This document shows positions 11,702 to 23,456 of a DNA stretch of 64,000 nucleotides, piece by piece; positions within the stretch are counted from its first letter, which is position 1; each line of letters starts with the position of its first letter. This DNA is from Sphagnum magellanicum. Its lineage: Eukaryota; Streptophyta; Sphagnopsida; Sphagnales; Sphagnaceae. The notes beneath the pieces were generated by a model. That model had not been told where the DNA came from. It did not search any database and was given only the letters and a program-made list of their open reading frames with translations. The stretch covers positions 9,873,349 through 9,937,348 of the forward strand of contig CM038918.1 in assembly GCA_021904315.1 (NCBI GenBank). The letters are read 5' to 3'. Made by a program: the position numbers and the translations under genes.

Positions 11702-11872
11702 GTGGTGCAGGATTCTTCTGTTGCAGTCTTCAGGAACACAAGCAAGCTTTGGGAGCTTGTGGTGCAGGGTTCTTCTGTTGAAGTCTCTACAAAAGCAAGC
11801 AAGCTTTGGGAGGTTGTGGTGCAGGATTCTTCTGTTGCAGAAAAACAAGCAAGCAAGATTTGGGAGCCTTGT
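11702..11872. repeat. three tandem copies of a 57-bp repeat
   Basis: Units start at 11702, 11759 and 11816 with GTGGTGCAGG(A/G)TTCTTCTGTTG and end in AGCAAGC(A/T)TTGGGAG-like text. Because 57 is 19 codons, the array stays open in several frames on both strands, for example a 19-residue repeat beginning VVQ(D/G)SSV on the + strand. Whether any of these is translated is unknown. Confidence 0.85.
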
Positions 11873-12764
11873 CTTTTGAAAGCATTGCTGCAAAAAAACA
11901 CTTGGTCATGTTCTCTGAGAGAGCTCCAGGGATGGAATCTCTTATCCTTGGCTTTGTTTCCAAAGACAAATTGCTATATTTGGTGGGAGCAGAGAAGAAA
12001 CAGTACTGTGGCAGGATCATAGGCCATCATCCTCTCTCTAAAATCACTTTCATGGTGTCCTTCTCCTGCAGAAAGCTCTTCTTGTAAAACTCTTCTTGTA
12101 GCTTCCTGCTCTTGATATTTTGCAAGATCAAGAGATGTCATCTGCTGAGTTGTACTTCATTCAGTTTTCTGCACACTTATCATCAAGATGAGAACCCCAT
12201 ACAAGATTGACAACTTTGCTGATTCTTTTCAGCAGGATTTCTACCTTGAAGAGCAAAACTCAGACAATTGCAGATGAGATCTTTATTGCCACATTCTTGT
12301 GGAATTGGTGCAGCAGGTGCATGGTGATGCTTGTTTGACTATTCTTGAATCCAAGTGAGGGATACAGAATTGATACTTCCAAGCCTTAGAAATCAGATGC
12401 TGATGCTGAGCAGTTTGCAGATCTACAAGGTTTCCTGAATTGGCTCAGCTCTCAATATATATATAAGATAAGCAGAGGGAAAGACTGTGTGTGGACTATA
12501 TTGGAGTGTTTGGTGCCAATATTGCTGCTTGCATAAGGAGGAGACACATTTCAATACCACCATATCCATTACCAATTTCACTCAAATTCTTACAGCTTGT
12601 GCTATTTCAAGTGCTTGTTTGCTCAGGCAGTTTGAGGAAATGAGTAACAGCGAAATGAAGCTTAACCTCATAAGCTTGTTGCCGCTTGAATTAGGATACT
12701 ATTTAGCTTTTTTTTTATGAGTGATGATGCCGCTTGAGTGCAAACCAATATAATGACTAAATCT

Positions 12765-13080
12765 TCCCTGTTGCTTCCCGGATTCTGCAACAGAAAGCAG
12801 TAGAATTGTTTGCCCTAAATTCTGAGCAGATGGTCACACACTAATCTACACCTTCTGTCAGGAGCTGATGAAGTCAGTGGGGGAGTAATGGCAGCTAATC
12901 CCTGCTCCTTCCACAAATCAAACAAGCTGATTGTCTGATACTTTGCAGGTGACAATCTTAAGGTTATGACTGCACTCAATTCACGTGTTTGTTTTGTTTG
13001 GTTGGAACTGACACTAACAGATTACATTTCAAAATGTTTTTCAGGTGTAATTTTTCTCTGCAATCACATGAATTTTTTCT
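12765..13080 (+). repeat. dispersed repeat family A, copy 2
   Basis: Diverged copy of the repeat at 5645-5985 in the same orientation; see that entry for shared anchors. This copy lies outside genes, between the M32 and carrier genes. Confidence 0.55.
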
Positions 13081-13579
13081 ACAAGAATCGATGTCAGAGA
13101 TGAATGAATGTTTGTCATTATCAGCTGTGCATTACAGAGGAAGCTTTTGTGAAGGATGCACTAGTGTCTGAACCACATCAGATTTTCCATGGGAAAGAAG
13201 AAGCTCTCTTGTTTGTTTGCCCTAGTGGGTACCTCTGTTATCTCTTCTCTCCCAAGTGCGTGACAGCTTGATTATCCATGTTTATATGATTGTGGGAGAA
13301 GCAGCTGTTTTTAAGAGCTTGAGATTCCATTCAGTTACCTTGGCATCGTATTAGCCTTCTTGAGCACACACTCTAGAGTTTTCTCTGCAGTGATCTCTTA
13401 GACATGGATAAATCACAGCAATGCCACTTGCAAGCTTAGCCATTGTGTTTCTATCGATAGGAACATGTACCTTTGTCAGCACACAAAAGCAGGTGTGAAG
13501 ATAGTGGGAGATCCCTGGATTTTGATGGTACTGCTGCAGCTGGTGATGTAGCATAAGCTCACACTTGTGTCCATGTTGG

Positions 13580-13765
13580 TATTTGAAGGTCCTTAAGGAG
13601 CAAGGTCTACAACTGTAGTGATCCTGACATAATCCTGCTGTTTCCATAGCAGAAACTATGGTGAAAAAGTGTAGTTTTATGTTGACTCTTTCAGCTTGCC
13701 AATGAGTTTAGCACTCACTGTAGAGTCTGGACATTCTATGATCCATTCTGCTCTGTTATCATTGG
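13580..13765 (+). repeat. dispersed repeat family B, copy 1
   Basis: Shares an ordered series of words with 22305-22440: AAGGAGCAAG(G/T)TCT, GATCCTGACAT or CAATCCTGACAT, CTGTTTCCATA, then CCATTCTGCT(C/T)TGTT. The copies differ by an insertion between the last two words. No family assigned. Confidence 0.5.
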
Positions 13766-13885
13766 CAGCAGTTCACCAAGGTTATCCACATGAGGCAAAA
13801 AATGACATTTGCGCTCCTTGCAAGCTCGGATTTGCAAGATGAAAGAAGAGCAAGACTGCTTCAGATCACAAAATGCACTCCTTCC

Positions 13886-15676
13886 TCAACCACCACCACT
13901 TGAATATGATTTGCCAAGGAATTGAACCTGGAGATAATCGTATCCAGCCAATGCTCCAGCACCTGCAACTGCTCGCAAAACATTTGCACCAGCACCCTTG
14001 AATAATGACCTGAAACCCTCCCGCTCAACAATCTGCTTGAAGCAGTCCCATGAGTTCCTGTATTTCACAGCCTCTCCAGAGGTCATCATCATCCGGCGCC
14101 TGACTGTGTCAAATGGGTATGATGCAAACCCAGCAGTTATGGTGACCACCCATCCTAGCGTGAAATTGGCTAGGAAGTTTTGCTGTGGAAAACAGACATG
14201 CAAACCATCAGCTTTCAGGTAAAAGGCCCTTTGAAGTTTACATCATAGATCATCATGGCATTCTTCAATTGTGTGTGACTGGAATGTAGTCTGTGTTAGT
14301 TGCAAAAAACTTGTTTCATGAACACTGATTTACCCTAAGAGTATCCTTTCTCAGCCTCAGCATCTAACCAAGACAAGTTACAATATCAGAAATTATTGAA
14401 TCCTACTGTACTGCTATCTCTAGACTGTGTTGATAGAAAAGTTTGTTGGACAACATGGCTATACTTGGAGAGTGGTTTTGGAAAATGCACCTGAAGTTCT
14501 CCCTTTAACACAATAGGCTTCAAGGAGTCATAAAGTCCAAAGTAGAGGCCTCGGTACACAATGATACCAGCGCAAGAGATACCAAAACCTCTGTAAAGCC
14601 CTTTAAGGCCATCAGTTTGCAGTGTCTTCTTATACACATCCAACAGACCATTGTACTGACGCTCACCAGTAGGAGACTTGGCATCAGCAGCTAGTCGAGT
14701 ACGGGCATAGTCCAAATGATACACAAAGAGCAGGGAAGTAGCACCAGCTAAGCCTCCTGATGCAAGGTTTCCAAGAAACCACTTCCAGTAGCCATCCCTA
14801 TCCTTCCTATATCCAAAGAGGCTCTTGAAGTAGTCCTTGAATGCAAAATTCAGTGCCTGCATTGTGCAGAGTTGAAAGTCATTCTACAGACTATTTGACT
14901 GAAAAGTCTGGAGCAGCTTAAGCAACTGATAAATTGGTGTTGTCTGGCTATCACACTTGTGATGCATTTTGTACTGTTTCAATACCTTCAGCAGGTGCAT
15001 TTGTGACATGGTGATTTTGCATCTTGCACCTACTGACAATTGTCAGATGCCATGGTGGATGTGACTTGATGCAGGCTCTCAGAATGGCATCTAGTACCTG
15101 ACCTAAAGAAACATATCCAGGTTCTCGTACCTGTGTAGGAAAGTAACGGAGGACATTTGCAAGATTTCCACGCCACAAGGCAAGGACACCCTCTTCCTTG
15201 ACAGTTCGTCTGAAGCAATCAAGAATGCCCCTGTAGGGTTCTTTAATACGACCCTGTCTCAGCAGCTCATCCTGGTTCTGGAGGAGGAGCTTGACTCTCT
15301 CAATGGGTGCTGCAACAGTTTTTGAGACAGCAGCAGCAATTCCTCCCATGAAGAAATCAGTCATAAAATCCTGGACGTGATCCTTTTCCTTTGATGCTGG
15401 GACAAAGACTGGAAGTTCTAGCATGCATAAACTTGAGGGTACCAAGTTCTGGCCTCCTGTCAAGCCAATGGGGCAGAGGCTGCTCAACCCAGCAGCTCTG
15501 ACAACAGTGACATGTGGCCACATGTCCCTTATGAGCCTGCTTGTCACAAAAGGAGATTCATATGTAATCTGATGTCGATGGGTAGAATACACATGCCAAT
15601 TCGGTGCCAGCTTTGAGTACAAATATGAGTACTGTGGCATCCTTTGCACCTTAGTGTCAGCCTGAAACTTTTCCAT
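13886..15676 (-). CDS. mitochondrial ADP/ATP carrier
   Basis: Three exons, 15676-15131, 14856-14491 and 14182-13886, all joined in phase 0, give 402 residues. The protein exchanges matrix ATP for cytosolic ADP across the inner mitochondrial membrane. It has three carrier repeats, with signature segments PIERVK (124-129), LDYART (230-235; the proline is absent, as is usual in this family) and PFDTVR (327-332). The nucleotide-carrier signature RRRMMM is at 332-337 and the C-terminus is glycine-rich (SSGGG). An N-terminal extension of about 105 residues precedes the first repeat; plant carriers carry a cleaved extension, but this one is longer than I would expect and its sequence is unfamiliar. 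The start is the first ATG after an in-frame stop, so an upstream exon or a later start is possible. The next upstream gene is about 9 kb away. Confidence 0.93.
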
Positions 15677-17580
15677 GTCCCAAAGTTTATGTTCTGCAGC
15701 ATGAGAGCAGAAATCCAACAGGTCACCATCAGGCCATCAGGCATGTACTTACAAAAGACCTTACAAAAGACATCTGTACATGCCACCCACAACAAGATCA
15801 AGAGCAATAAGAGTTTGGGTGCAAATGACAATAGCCACAGACTGTAACCAGCTGGTGATGCGGGCTGTAGAAGACATGCATGTGTCTAGTAAGTCCCTTG
15901 AGTCCCACAATACAATTTTGTGAGTAAAACAGGAAAAGAGAGCCTTCAAGTGATGGCTTCTGCAGCTCCAACATGACACAGTGTAGAGAGTGTTCATGTG
16001 ATACGAACTGCAGTCGTGTATGCAAACCTAGCACATTGTGCAAATTTTCAATCTGCATGACAGAAGATCTAGCCACAATGCAAACTTTAGTACAATTCAG
16101 GCATACAGAGAGAGTACAAACTTGTGAAGCAGTAAATGCTAGCCATGGACAGATTTTCTAGAGACTTTATATGCAGAGTATGGAACGGCCTGGGCCCTAG
16201 AAGCATTAGAAAACAGACCTGTGTGAACACTTCAAAACTTTCTTGGATTCAACACAGCCACAGAAAAAGTTGTTGGAGGTCAGATCAAGTGCAGGAGACT
16301 TGTGCAGGACTGTCCTGTACATGTCTCCTGCACTTTTGACATGCAAAAGCAAGCAAGAAAAGAAACTAACAACGTCACAAAAGAGACTAGAGTTCTCGAC
16401 AGCACAATGAGGCCAGAAGTACATACAAGGAACAAGGAGCCTATGGTTTCAAGAATCCCCGTTTCATCACTGCAACGTGCATAAGGAAAACGGAGAAGAC
16501 ATGTATGCATCTCTAAACACTTCGGAAACGCGGTTCGAACCTCGATCAATTGCAACACAAGGAGAATCTTTCACAATTGAGCATCGTGAGACGAGACAGA
16601 AAACAGGTAAAGGCCCGAAACTACAATAACAGAGGCAGACTCCGCGTCCTGACCTCGAAGTTCCGAAAACTGCCGGCCGGCGCCTTTGTTCAACTCCATT
16701 TCACAAAGGAGCCATGCAAATTCAGCGCCACAAGGATGCGAAATTAGAACATACAGAACATCAATAGTAAAGCAGAAATTTCTTTCACGTGTTTTATGAC
16801 GCAAGAGACAGAAAGCAACAGCGTGCCAAAAGACGTGACTTCTGATATTGCACGAAAACCGGAAGATCTCTTGAAGGAGCCATGCAGCAAATTCAGCGCA
16901 CAATGATCCAAAATTTTAAAAAGCATAGAAGACTTACTAACATCCTAGTTTCAGAAAAGCATTTTCACGTGTTTTGATGCAAGAGACAGATGAAGCTACA
17001 TGCAGGAGGACAAAAGACACTTTCTGATATAAATGCACGAAAAGCAAAGGATCGAAGCATCTAAGCATCTAAGAGGTAGGTGGCAAAAAGAACGGGATGC
17101 AATTCACAACATGAGACAAGACTCAGACGGCAGATTTTGGCTCTTTTTTTGTTTTTTGGAGCAAAGGAATCACCTGGGAGAAAATTAGAAGACAAACGAC
17201 AATTAGAAGGAGAGAAGAAGGAAAGGAAGTACATCACCACGAGAGAAAAGAAAGGAAAGGAAAGGAAGGGGACGAGATGTGGCGATGGCGCTTGTGTTGC
17301 GTTTGTTGCATGCACGCGAGAGGGAGCTTCTCTCCTCTCCTTTCTCTTCTTCCCAAGAGCGCCGCAAAGCACGCCTCTGACGCTCATCCGCCACCTTTCA
17401 CCAGTTGCTCGCTGCAACGCTCCCGTCCCGTCCCGTCCCGTCCCGTCCTACCCCTCTTGTCCGTAGGTACATTCCACAATCCAGAATCGGCCTGGCCATC
17501 CTACCCCTCTCGTCCGTAGGTACATTTCACAATCCAGAATCGGCCTGGCCACTTCTAGTAATACCAGCTTCAGGGGGGGG
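15677..17580. other. upstream region of the ADP/ATP carrier gene
   Basis: About 1.9 kb without a supported gene. The part nearest the carrier should contain its promoter and leader. Between 17170 and 17420 the sequence is purine-rich and then pyrimidine-rich, and it ends in a short CCCGT array and a 53-bp duplication (17425-17554). After 17580 the composition drops sharply to AT-rich. Confidence 0.5.
17425..17554. repeat. (CCCGT)n and 53-bp tandem duplication
   Basis: About five CCCGT units run into two nearly identical 53-bp units that begin TACCCCTCT(C/T)GTCCGTAGG at 17449 and 17502 and end in CCAGAATCGGCCTGGCCA. A run of eight G follows at about 17573. Confidence 0.85.
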
Positions 17581-18218
17581 AGTACCCTAACACTTTTACT
17601 ATTAATTCTGGCAATAATTCAATTATTTTCAGTAAATACTGATTTTATTATTTTATTTTTTTTCCAAAATTAGCTGTCCATAATGCTGGAAATTTTAAGA
17701 AAATTATAATTGGTTTATTATTTGTACATGGTTATTTTGTTTATTCCAAGTCTATTTTTAAAATGGTCACATCTTTTTTGAAAGTGCCAAAATTATTTTC
17801 GGGGAATTTTTTTTATCATTATTGCAATAGTGAAAAAAAAGAAAAGAATAAATAGATAAATATTCAGCAAGAAAATGAAGGAATGGTAAACCCTACTAGG
17901 GTATTAAAAACCTTCACCCAAACCCCCGACACCAAGTGCAAAGGCGGTTGGTTTTTTAATGTTCATAATAACCATCCATCATGAAAATCTCGACACTCTA
18001 ATTTTGGCTATCATGTCAAGTCATAATTTTGGCTATCATGTCAAGTCATGAGTTACTACAAAGTCATAACTCAAAACCTTTGACCTCCATTTCATTAGTG
18101 AGCTATTTGTTAACACAAGGTAACCTACCACCTAACCCTAAACCCTAAACCCTTTCATTGGCCCAATGATTCCACAACCCTTCAATGCTTGGATGAAAAT
18201 CTCATAATCTCTCTTTTT

Positions 18219-18382
18219 GGATGAAAAAAGGGCATCTCAATTTTCACGAGGGATGAAAAGAAGACATCTCAATTCTCGCAAGTAATGAAAAGAAGGCATC
18301 TCAATTCTCATGAGGAATGAAAAGAAGGCATCTCAATTCTCGCGAGGGATGAAAAGAAGGCATCTCAATTCTCACAAGGGAT
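18219..18382 (+). repeat. 32-bp minisatellite
   Basis: Five tandem copies of about 32 bp with the core GATGAAAAGAAGGCATCTCA followed by ATTCTC and a variable CGCGAG or CACAAG-like end. Differences at the variable end are mostly C/T and G/A, as expected from decay of methylated CG. Confidence 0.9.
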
Positions 18383-18691
18383 CGTTAGCAACTATGTCTT
18401 GTAAATATCGCACCAACAACCCTCCTCGTTGGTTACCTAGTCCATAACTATGGTTCTCAAAACATCAAATTACTCATCTTTTGGTATTAACCTAAATGGT
18501 TCCTACCACACCACGCTTGTAGAGGTACAACAAGGTTGCTTGCTTGCACCATTATTAATTGGGATAAAACCATGGCATACTTTGCGAGATCAAGAAAAGA
18601 CTTGCTTGGTTGGTCCCATAGCTACTATCGTGGGCTAAAAAGATCAAAAACTTACAACAAACCTTGAAACATCGGTTTGATCCCAACATGA

Positions 18692-18769
18692 AAACACATG
18701 GTACCAACAAGCTTTTTGCAAAGCTTGGGAAACACATGATACCAACAAGCTTTTGCAAAGCTTGGGAAA
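18692..18769 (+). repeat. 38-bp tandem duplication
   Basis: Two adjacent copies beginning AACACATG(G/A)TACCAACAAG at 18693 and 18731, each ending GCAAAGCTTGGGAAA. A T-run length difference separates them. Confidence 0.85.
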
Positions 18770-19599
18770 GTTAAGAAGAAGCTCACACATTGATGTAAAA
18801 CTAGGCTCGCACTTGAAAGGTCAAAAAACTTAATATTGTGAACTAGGTTTTGCTTCTATTGCTATGGTTCTTTACATTAGTTTGTGCACTATTTAAACAA
18901 ATGATTCAAATGATTAGAGTTGTATTTTGAAATTACTTATGATTTGGAAAAGATCAAATACATATTCCCAAGTAAATTGGAAAGATTGTTGTGTCAAAAA
19001 GAAAACTAGAAGGTTAAGCTAAGTTGATTGATTCAGATGAAATTATCATGGCATTTTTGGGAAGACCATTCTTTGTATGTTTTAGTAGGCACTTGAAATT
19101 TTTTTTTGTATGTTATGAAATAATGAAATATTTTAGATATATATGTAATATATATGTAATATATTCTAAATGTATTTTCATAATGAATTATGTGCACCAT
19201 ATTTATTTATTTATTTATTTATAATTTATTTTTTTCAATAAATTACAATAACATTTGAAATAAAATGGAAGTGAGGATTCAATATGGCATACATTTTCAA
19301 TAATAAGCATCATGTGGTTATTGGATCCAAAATATGGGAAAGGATTAGTGGAACCTAAAAGGATTCTAGCCATCTAAATCGTCAAAGGCTCTTATGTGCT
19401 ACTAGTGGTGAGATATTAATTACATAGGGATTAATTTTGGTTTATCAATGCACAAAGCCACGTCTCTTTTTCAAAAGGGGCTTTAGTGTGGATACAATAC
19501 AAATTGGAGTGGCACAAGTTGTGGCGCAAGGGTAGGGATAAGAAGGGATTTCATTTTATTTGATTGTCAATGTGGCACAAATCAATTGCCATTAGTCTT

Positions 19600-20160
19600 T
19601 GGACAATAGAAGTCAATTCTAATGTAGAAAAGGATCGTCCATTTTGTGGACATTCTACTAATGGATCAAAATATCATAGATTCTAAGAATGCCCAAAATC
19701 TCAACACATGGATGGAAGTGGGTTTGTATGATTATTTACAAACTCAATGTGAAACCTTCAAATGAAGGCCCACCAACTCCATTTACATGGAAGTAGCGCC
19801 ATTTTGGTGAAGAGATCAAGTCCAAGTTAAAGAAGTTCAACTTCATTTTGCATCTTGTAAATGGATGGTGGTGTGGACCATTTGCATTGAATGCAATGGT
19901 CAATGGGTGTTTATTCATAATAGATGGTATGAAGATAAGTTAAATCAATGATTTGGAATGATTTCATTAACCATGGTAGGATTGGTTGGCCAAAAACACT
20001 TGGTAACATATTGCATCTCCTTGCAAGTGAAAAGGGGTGTTAGAAGAATTTGATTCCATGAGGGGCTCTAAGTCTATTCTTTGCATTTAGTCATGTGGAG
20101 TGGTCAAAAGGCTTCATGAGGCTTTTTAGTTAACTTGGTTTTCACTTCCCTTGTCTAGAC
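19600..20160 (+). mobile_element. decayed LINE: 3' end of the reverse transcriptase protein
   Basis: Conceptual reading on the + strand, with frame changes, gives a cysteine/histidine cluster of the reverse-transcriptase zinc-binding type (DRPFCGH, then HRF, then ECPKSQ) at about 19633-19710. It is followed by VWTICIECNGQWVF and KLNQ, IWNDFINHGRIGW and a tail resembling FDSMRGSKSILC. That order matches the C-terminal end of plant LINE ORF2 proteins. Several frameshifts and stops are present, so the copy is dead and old. The 5' part of the element is not recognisable. Confidence 0.5.
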
Positions 20161-21435
20161 TTTAGACTTGGTTCGAGGTTCTTGGAGGTGATGAGTTGTT
20201 TGATTTTTCCTTCTCACAATTGTCAATTTTCCAATTGTTCCAACAACAAAAAAGAAAAAAAAGAATTAAAAGTGAAAAATGAAATGTGAGTTCCTTAGAA
20301 TGTCTCTACCATCAACTTTGGTTGAAAATCAACAAAATAATTGTCTAACAATCAAATGGTTTTGGTTCAACATTTCAACATCTTTACTTGAGATGAGGCT
20401 AGCAAAAAGTTATTGCACAATCTAACACCTATTCTTGATTGGTCACATACATTGATTGGTCTAAGTGGTGTAAGTTTTGATTTTTGACACTTTGCAATAC
20501 TAGTTTCATGTTTATGGGTGAAGCATGAGAAATTGTAAACAAGTAATATTAAATGTGAAAAATATTGTTGAAAGGTAATATGAATGAGCTACTCTAAATA
20601 GGGGATTTTTCTTCCATTTTGTGAGGTAAGTGGAGTAAAAATTATCAAGAAGAGGAATAGACCAAAGTTGGCTAAAGGTCAGACATGAAAGTTTTTAAAA
20701 ATTAGAATCCTATTTTGTTTTGGCAACTTCAAATTATTTTTTCGCAAAATATGATGATTTTGGTATTTTTTTCCCAAAAGAGTTTTTTGTTCCCTTTGCA
20801 CTAGATTTTGTTTGTTGTCACAATGCGAAATTTGCCCCAAAGAAAAAGCATTTTTCTCTTGTTCCTATGGGGTGGACATCAAAAGGTAGGCAATCAAATA
20901 TCACTATTATTTGACTTAGAATAGAGGATACTTGTAATGCAAAGTGTCCAAAGATGATGAGTTAAGCCAAGTATTAGCCCATCAAATGAAACACTTTGAG
21001 GAGCACACACAATCGATAGAATGACAATGACATCACCATCACAATTACAATGATTGTATTTTTAATGAAAAGTTGAATGCATAAAAAGTGTTAAGAAAAA
21101 AGGGATGAGTTGAATCATGTCCCATGCCCATTGTGAGAGATGACATCCACCCAACAATCAAACCCCAACATTTGTTAATTAAGCATATATGTTCATTTAT
21201 TTAACTATGTTAACAAATTAATAGAAATAAGATAGTCATTGTAATTAACATAATTCAATGTTCATTGGTAGAATTGATCCATCAACATTCATTTTTCATC
21301 CATGCTACATATTTAATAAGATGCTCAAAATGGTTATTCCAATCAAAAGACCATATGTAAGCATTTTTTTTTTCTTTTTAATTATCTTCTTAAACATTTA
21401 TAAATATAGGTAGTCCCCTTCCAATTATATGTAGT

Positions 21436-21507
21436 AAAATTAAAACACTCAATGCTACCTCAAAATTTCAACACCAATTTTGAGGTAGCATTGAGTGTTT
21501 TAATTTT
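21436..21507. repeat. perfect 32-bp inverted repeat (hairpin)
   Basis: Bases 21436-21467 are the exact reverse complement of 21476-21507, separated by an 8-base loop (TCAACACC). The stem centre contains AATGCTACCTCAAAATT. No mismatch occurs along the 32 pairs, while the flanking sequence is not symmetric. It could be a miniature foldback element, a recent palindromic duplication or a small-RNA hairpin. Confidence 0.95.
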
Positions 21508-21567
21508 TGGCGATTTATTGTGTGTTGTCAACAAAATAGGTGGAGATGTGAATGGGTTTAAAGGGAA

Positions 21568-21575
<8 letters not shown>

Positions 21576-21596
<21 letters not shown>
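21576..21596 (+). repeat. run of 21 guanines
   Basis: A T-run leads directly into 21 consecutive G on the + strand. This can form G-quadruplex structures and is also a common site of length error in sequencing. Confidence 0.9.
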
Positions 21597-21598
<2 letters not shown>

Positions 21599-21806
21599 AT
21601 GGGCTTGAGTCATCATCACATTAAGAGGAAAAATGAATTGCAAAATTGTGGCCCTATATTGTTGCACTCACATGTAATCCCCCCCAATTCCTGCTGACAT
21701 GGCTATCTGATGACATGGATGCTGACAGGGCAAAGCAATGAGTCATACATGGCTAGTGATGAAGACAATACGTGTGAATTTCTGTTGGTGGGATGAGAAT
21801 CTATGC

Positions 21807-21839
<33 letters not shown>
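21807..21839 (+). repeat. (GAT)n microsatellite
   Basis: About eleven GAT/ATG units without interruption. The run encodes poly-His in a minus-strand frame, which I regard as chance. Confidence 0.95.
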
Positions 21840-21840
<1 letters not shown>

Positions 21841-22304
21841 TTGTGAAGTGGGTTGAAGAGATTGACGCCTTTTGGGTCATTTGGAGATGGGTTTGTGAGC
21901 ATCTCACAGCTATTTGGGATGAAGGTGAGTGATGACGGTCTGATACTTTTGTGACCAACTCTCTCATAAAGGGTTGTGATTGGTTGGTTATGATTGCACT
22001 CATTGTGGTGGTTACCTTTTTGAATTGTCGTTGTGGAGATTTCCCCAGTTGTCAGTCATCAACTTATGTTCCTTGAAATCGTTCCTCATCAGTTGAGTCT
22101 GCCACAGACAGAATTAAGAATCAGTAGATAAAAAAAGAGTGTGAATTGCGCATCTTGGGTACATGATTGGATGCATTTTAGGCAATCCCCATATTGTTGC
22201 ACTGTTTATGTGCACACTCTTAGTGTTTTTACTTTGGCACTTATGACATTTCGGTAGTGGGCATTCTCTTGCTTGCTTGAGTTCAGTTTATAGAATACTG
22301 TCAA

Positions 22305-22440
22305 TATTTTAAGGTCTTTTAAGGAGCAAGTTCTGACAACCGTAGCAATCCTGACATTCTAAGGTAGCCCCGATTTTCAGTAACCCCACTGTTTCCATAA
22401 TCCATTCTGCTTTGTTGTTATGCAGGTTGGCAGAATGAAT
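22305..22440 (+). repeat. dispersed repeat family B, copy 2
   Basis: Diverged partner of 13580-13765, in the same orientation; shared words are listed in that entry. Confidence 0.5.
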
Positions 22441-22772
22441 CAAAAGCAAAGTCGTGTTTTGAGACAAAGCAACCATAACTTATGCATTAGTATTTTTTCC
22501 AAGCAGTTTCTACTATGGATCTCAACACACCAGAATGGGTAGTATGTCTTTTCTATGTTCTTTGGGCTTGAACCTATCGATTTGCCATGATTGTCTCCAG
22601 ATGCACAAAGGGGGAGATTGTTTCTACTTGGTGCACATTTTACACATGTAGAGAAACAGAGACTCAGGAAAAAAGGAGTTTTGTATACTAAGTGCATATG
22701 CTCCAGGAGTTTTCTATACTAGTTGTTGACTCCAGCAGATAGCTCAATTACATGAACAAAGTGTGCTTTGGG

Positions 22773-22802
22773 GAAGAAGAAGAAGAAGAAGAAGAAGAAG
22801 AG
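22773..22802 (+). repeat. (GAA)n microsatellite
   Basis: Ten uninterrupted GAA units. A short + strand frame passes through it as poly-Glu, with no recognisable protein on either side. Confidence 0.9.
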
Positions 22803-22834
22803 GCTGTGAAAGTGGTCCCCAGCAACCCATCTGC

Positions 22835-23090
22835 AGGTATGAGCTTTGTCAGGTACTTTGATGATCCAATAGTAAAGCTTTTAAATTGGTGCTTCATCAA
22901 ATCATTGCAACGGGATATTCAGCAGGTTTGTCAAGTACTTGTGATGACCTGAGAGTGGGAAGATTTAGGGTTTAGGAGTAGCAAAATTGCTCTTTGGACT
23001 TGGTGCTTGAATCCTTCGGAAGAGGAGATCACCAGCTGGTTTGTCAGTCAGGTACTTTGATGACCAGTTTGTAAGTTTTTGAATTGTTTG
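22835..23090 (+). repeat. imperfect triplicated segment
   Basis: Three related segments about 90-125 bp apart share GGTTTGTCA(A/G) or CTTTGTCAGG, then GTACTT(T)GATGA(C/T)C. The first and third also share AGCTTTT or AGTTTTTGAATTG-like text. The divergence indicates an old duplication. Confidence 0.5.
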
Positions 23091-23456
23091 CTTCAATCTT
23101 TCTGTGAGGATCATCAGCTGAAATGAAACCCATGATCATTCTGAAACACAGAATCCGCATCTGCCCACAGCCAGATTTCCCCATGACAACAAAGATGGTA
23201 CCTAGTACCTTCCTCTTTATGGATGGTGGGTGCTCAACAACAGAAGTGTGAGAGGCACTGTCAATGTTTGAGATTCTGGTGCTGATGATGTTTCTGTGAT
23301 TACATTTAGGTCAGTTTTGTTTTGAAATGCTTACAGTAGTCCAGATTGATGATAAGCATGCCAATGAGCTTGAATCCTCCTCACCATCTAGCATGAGAAT
23401 GACCCATGATCTTATTAGGCATTAATGTGATTGCAATTGTTGCAATTTGACACCCT

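Larger units (their letters stand above)
11200..13885. other. upstream region of the M32 gene and downstream region of the ADP/ATP carrier
   Basis: No gene was supported in these 2.7 kb. The first few hundred bases should hold the M32 promoter. The rest contains a 57-bp triplicated repeat (11702-11872) and copies of two dispersed repeats (12765-13080 and 13580-13765). Open frames of 60-118 codons here have no recognisable domain. Confidence 0.55.

Noticed and set aside
18131-18155. CCCTAAA words as a telomere or interstitial telomere
   Set aside because: Only two or three units occur, and similar words recur at 38235, 43280 and 59820 among ordinary intergenic and leader sequence.
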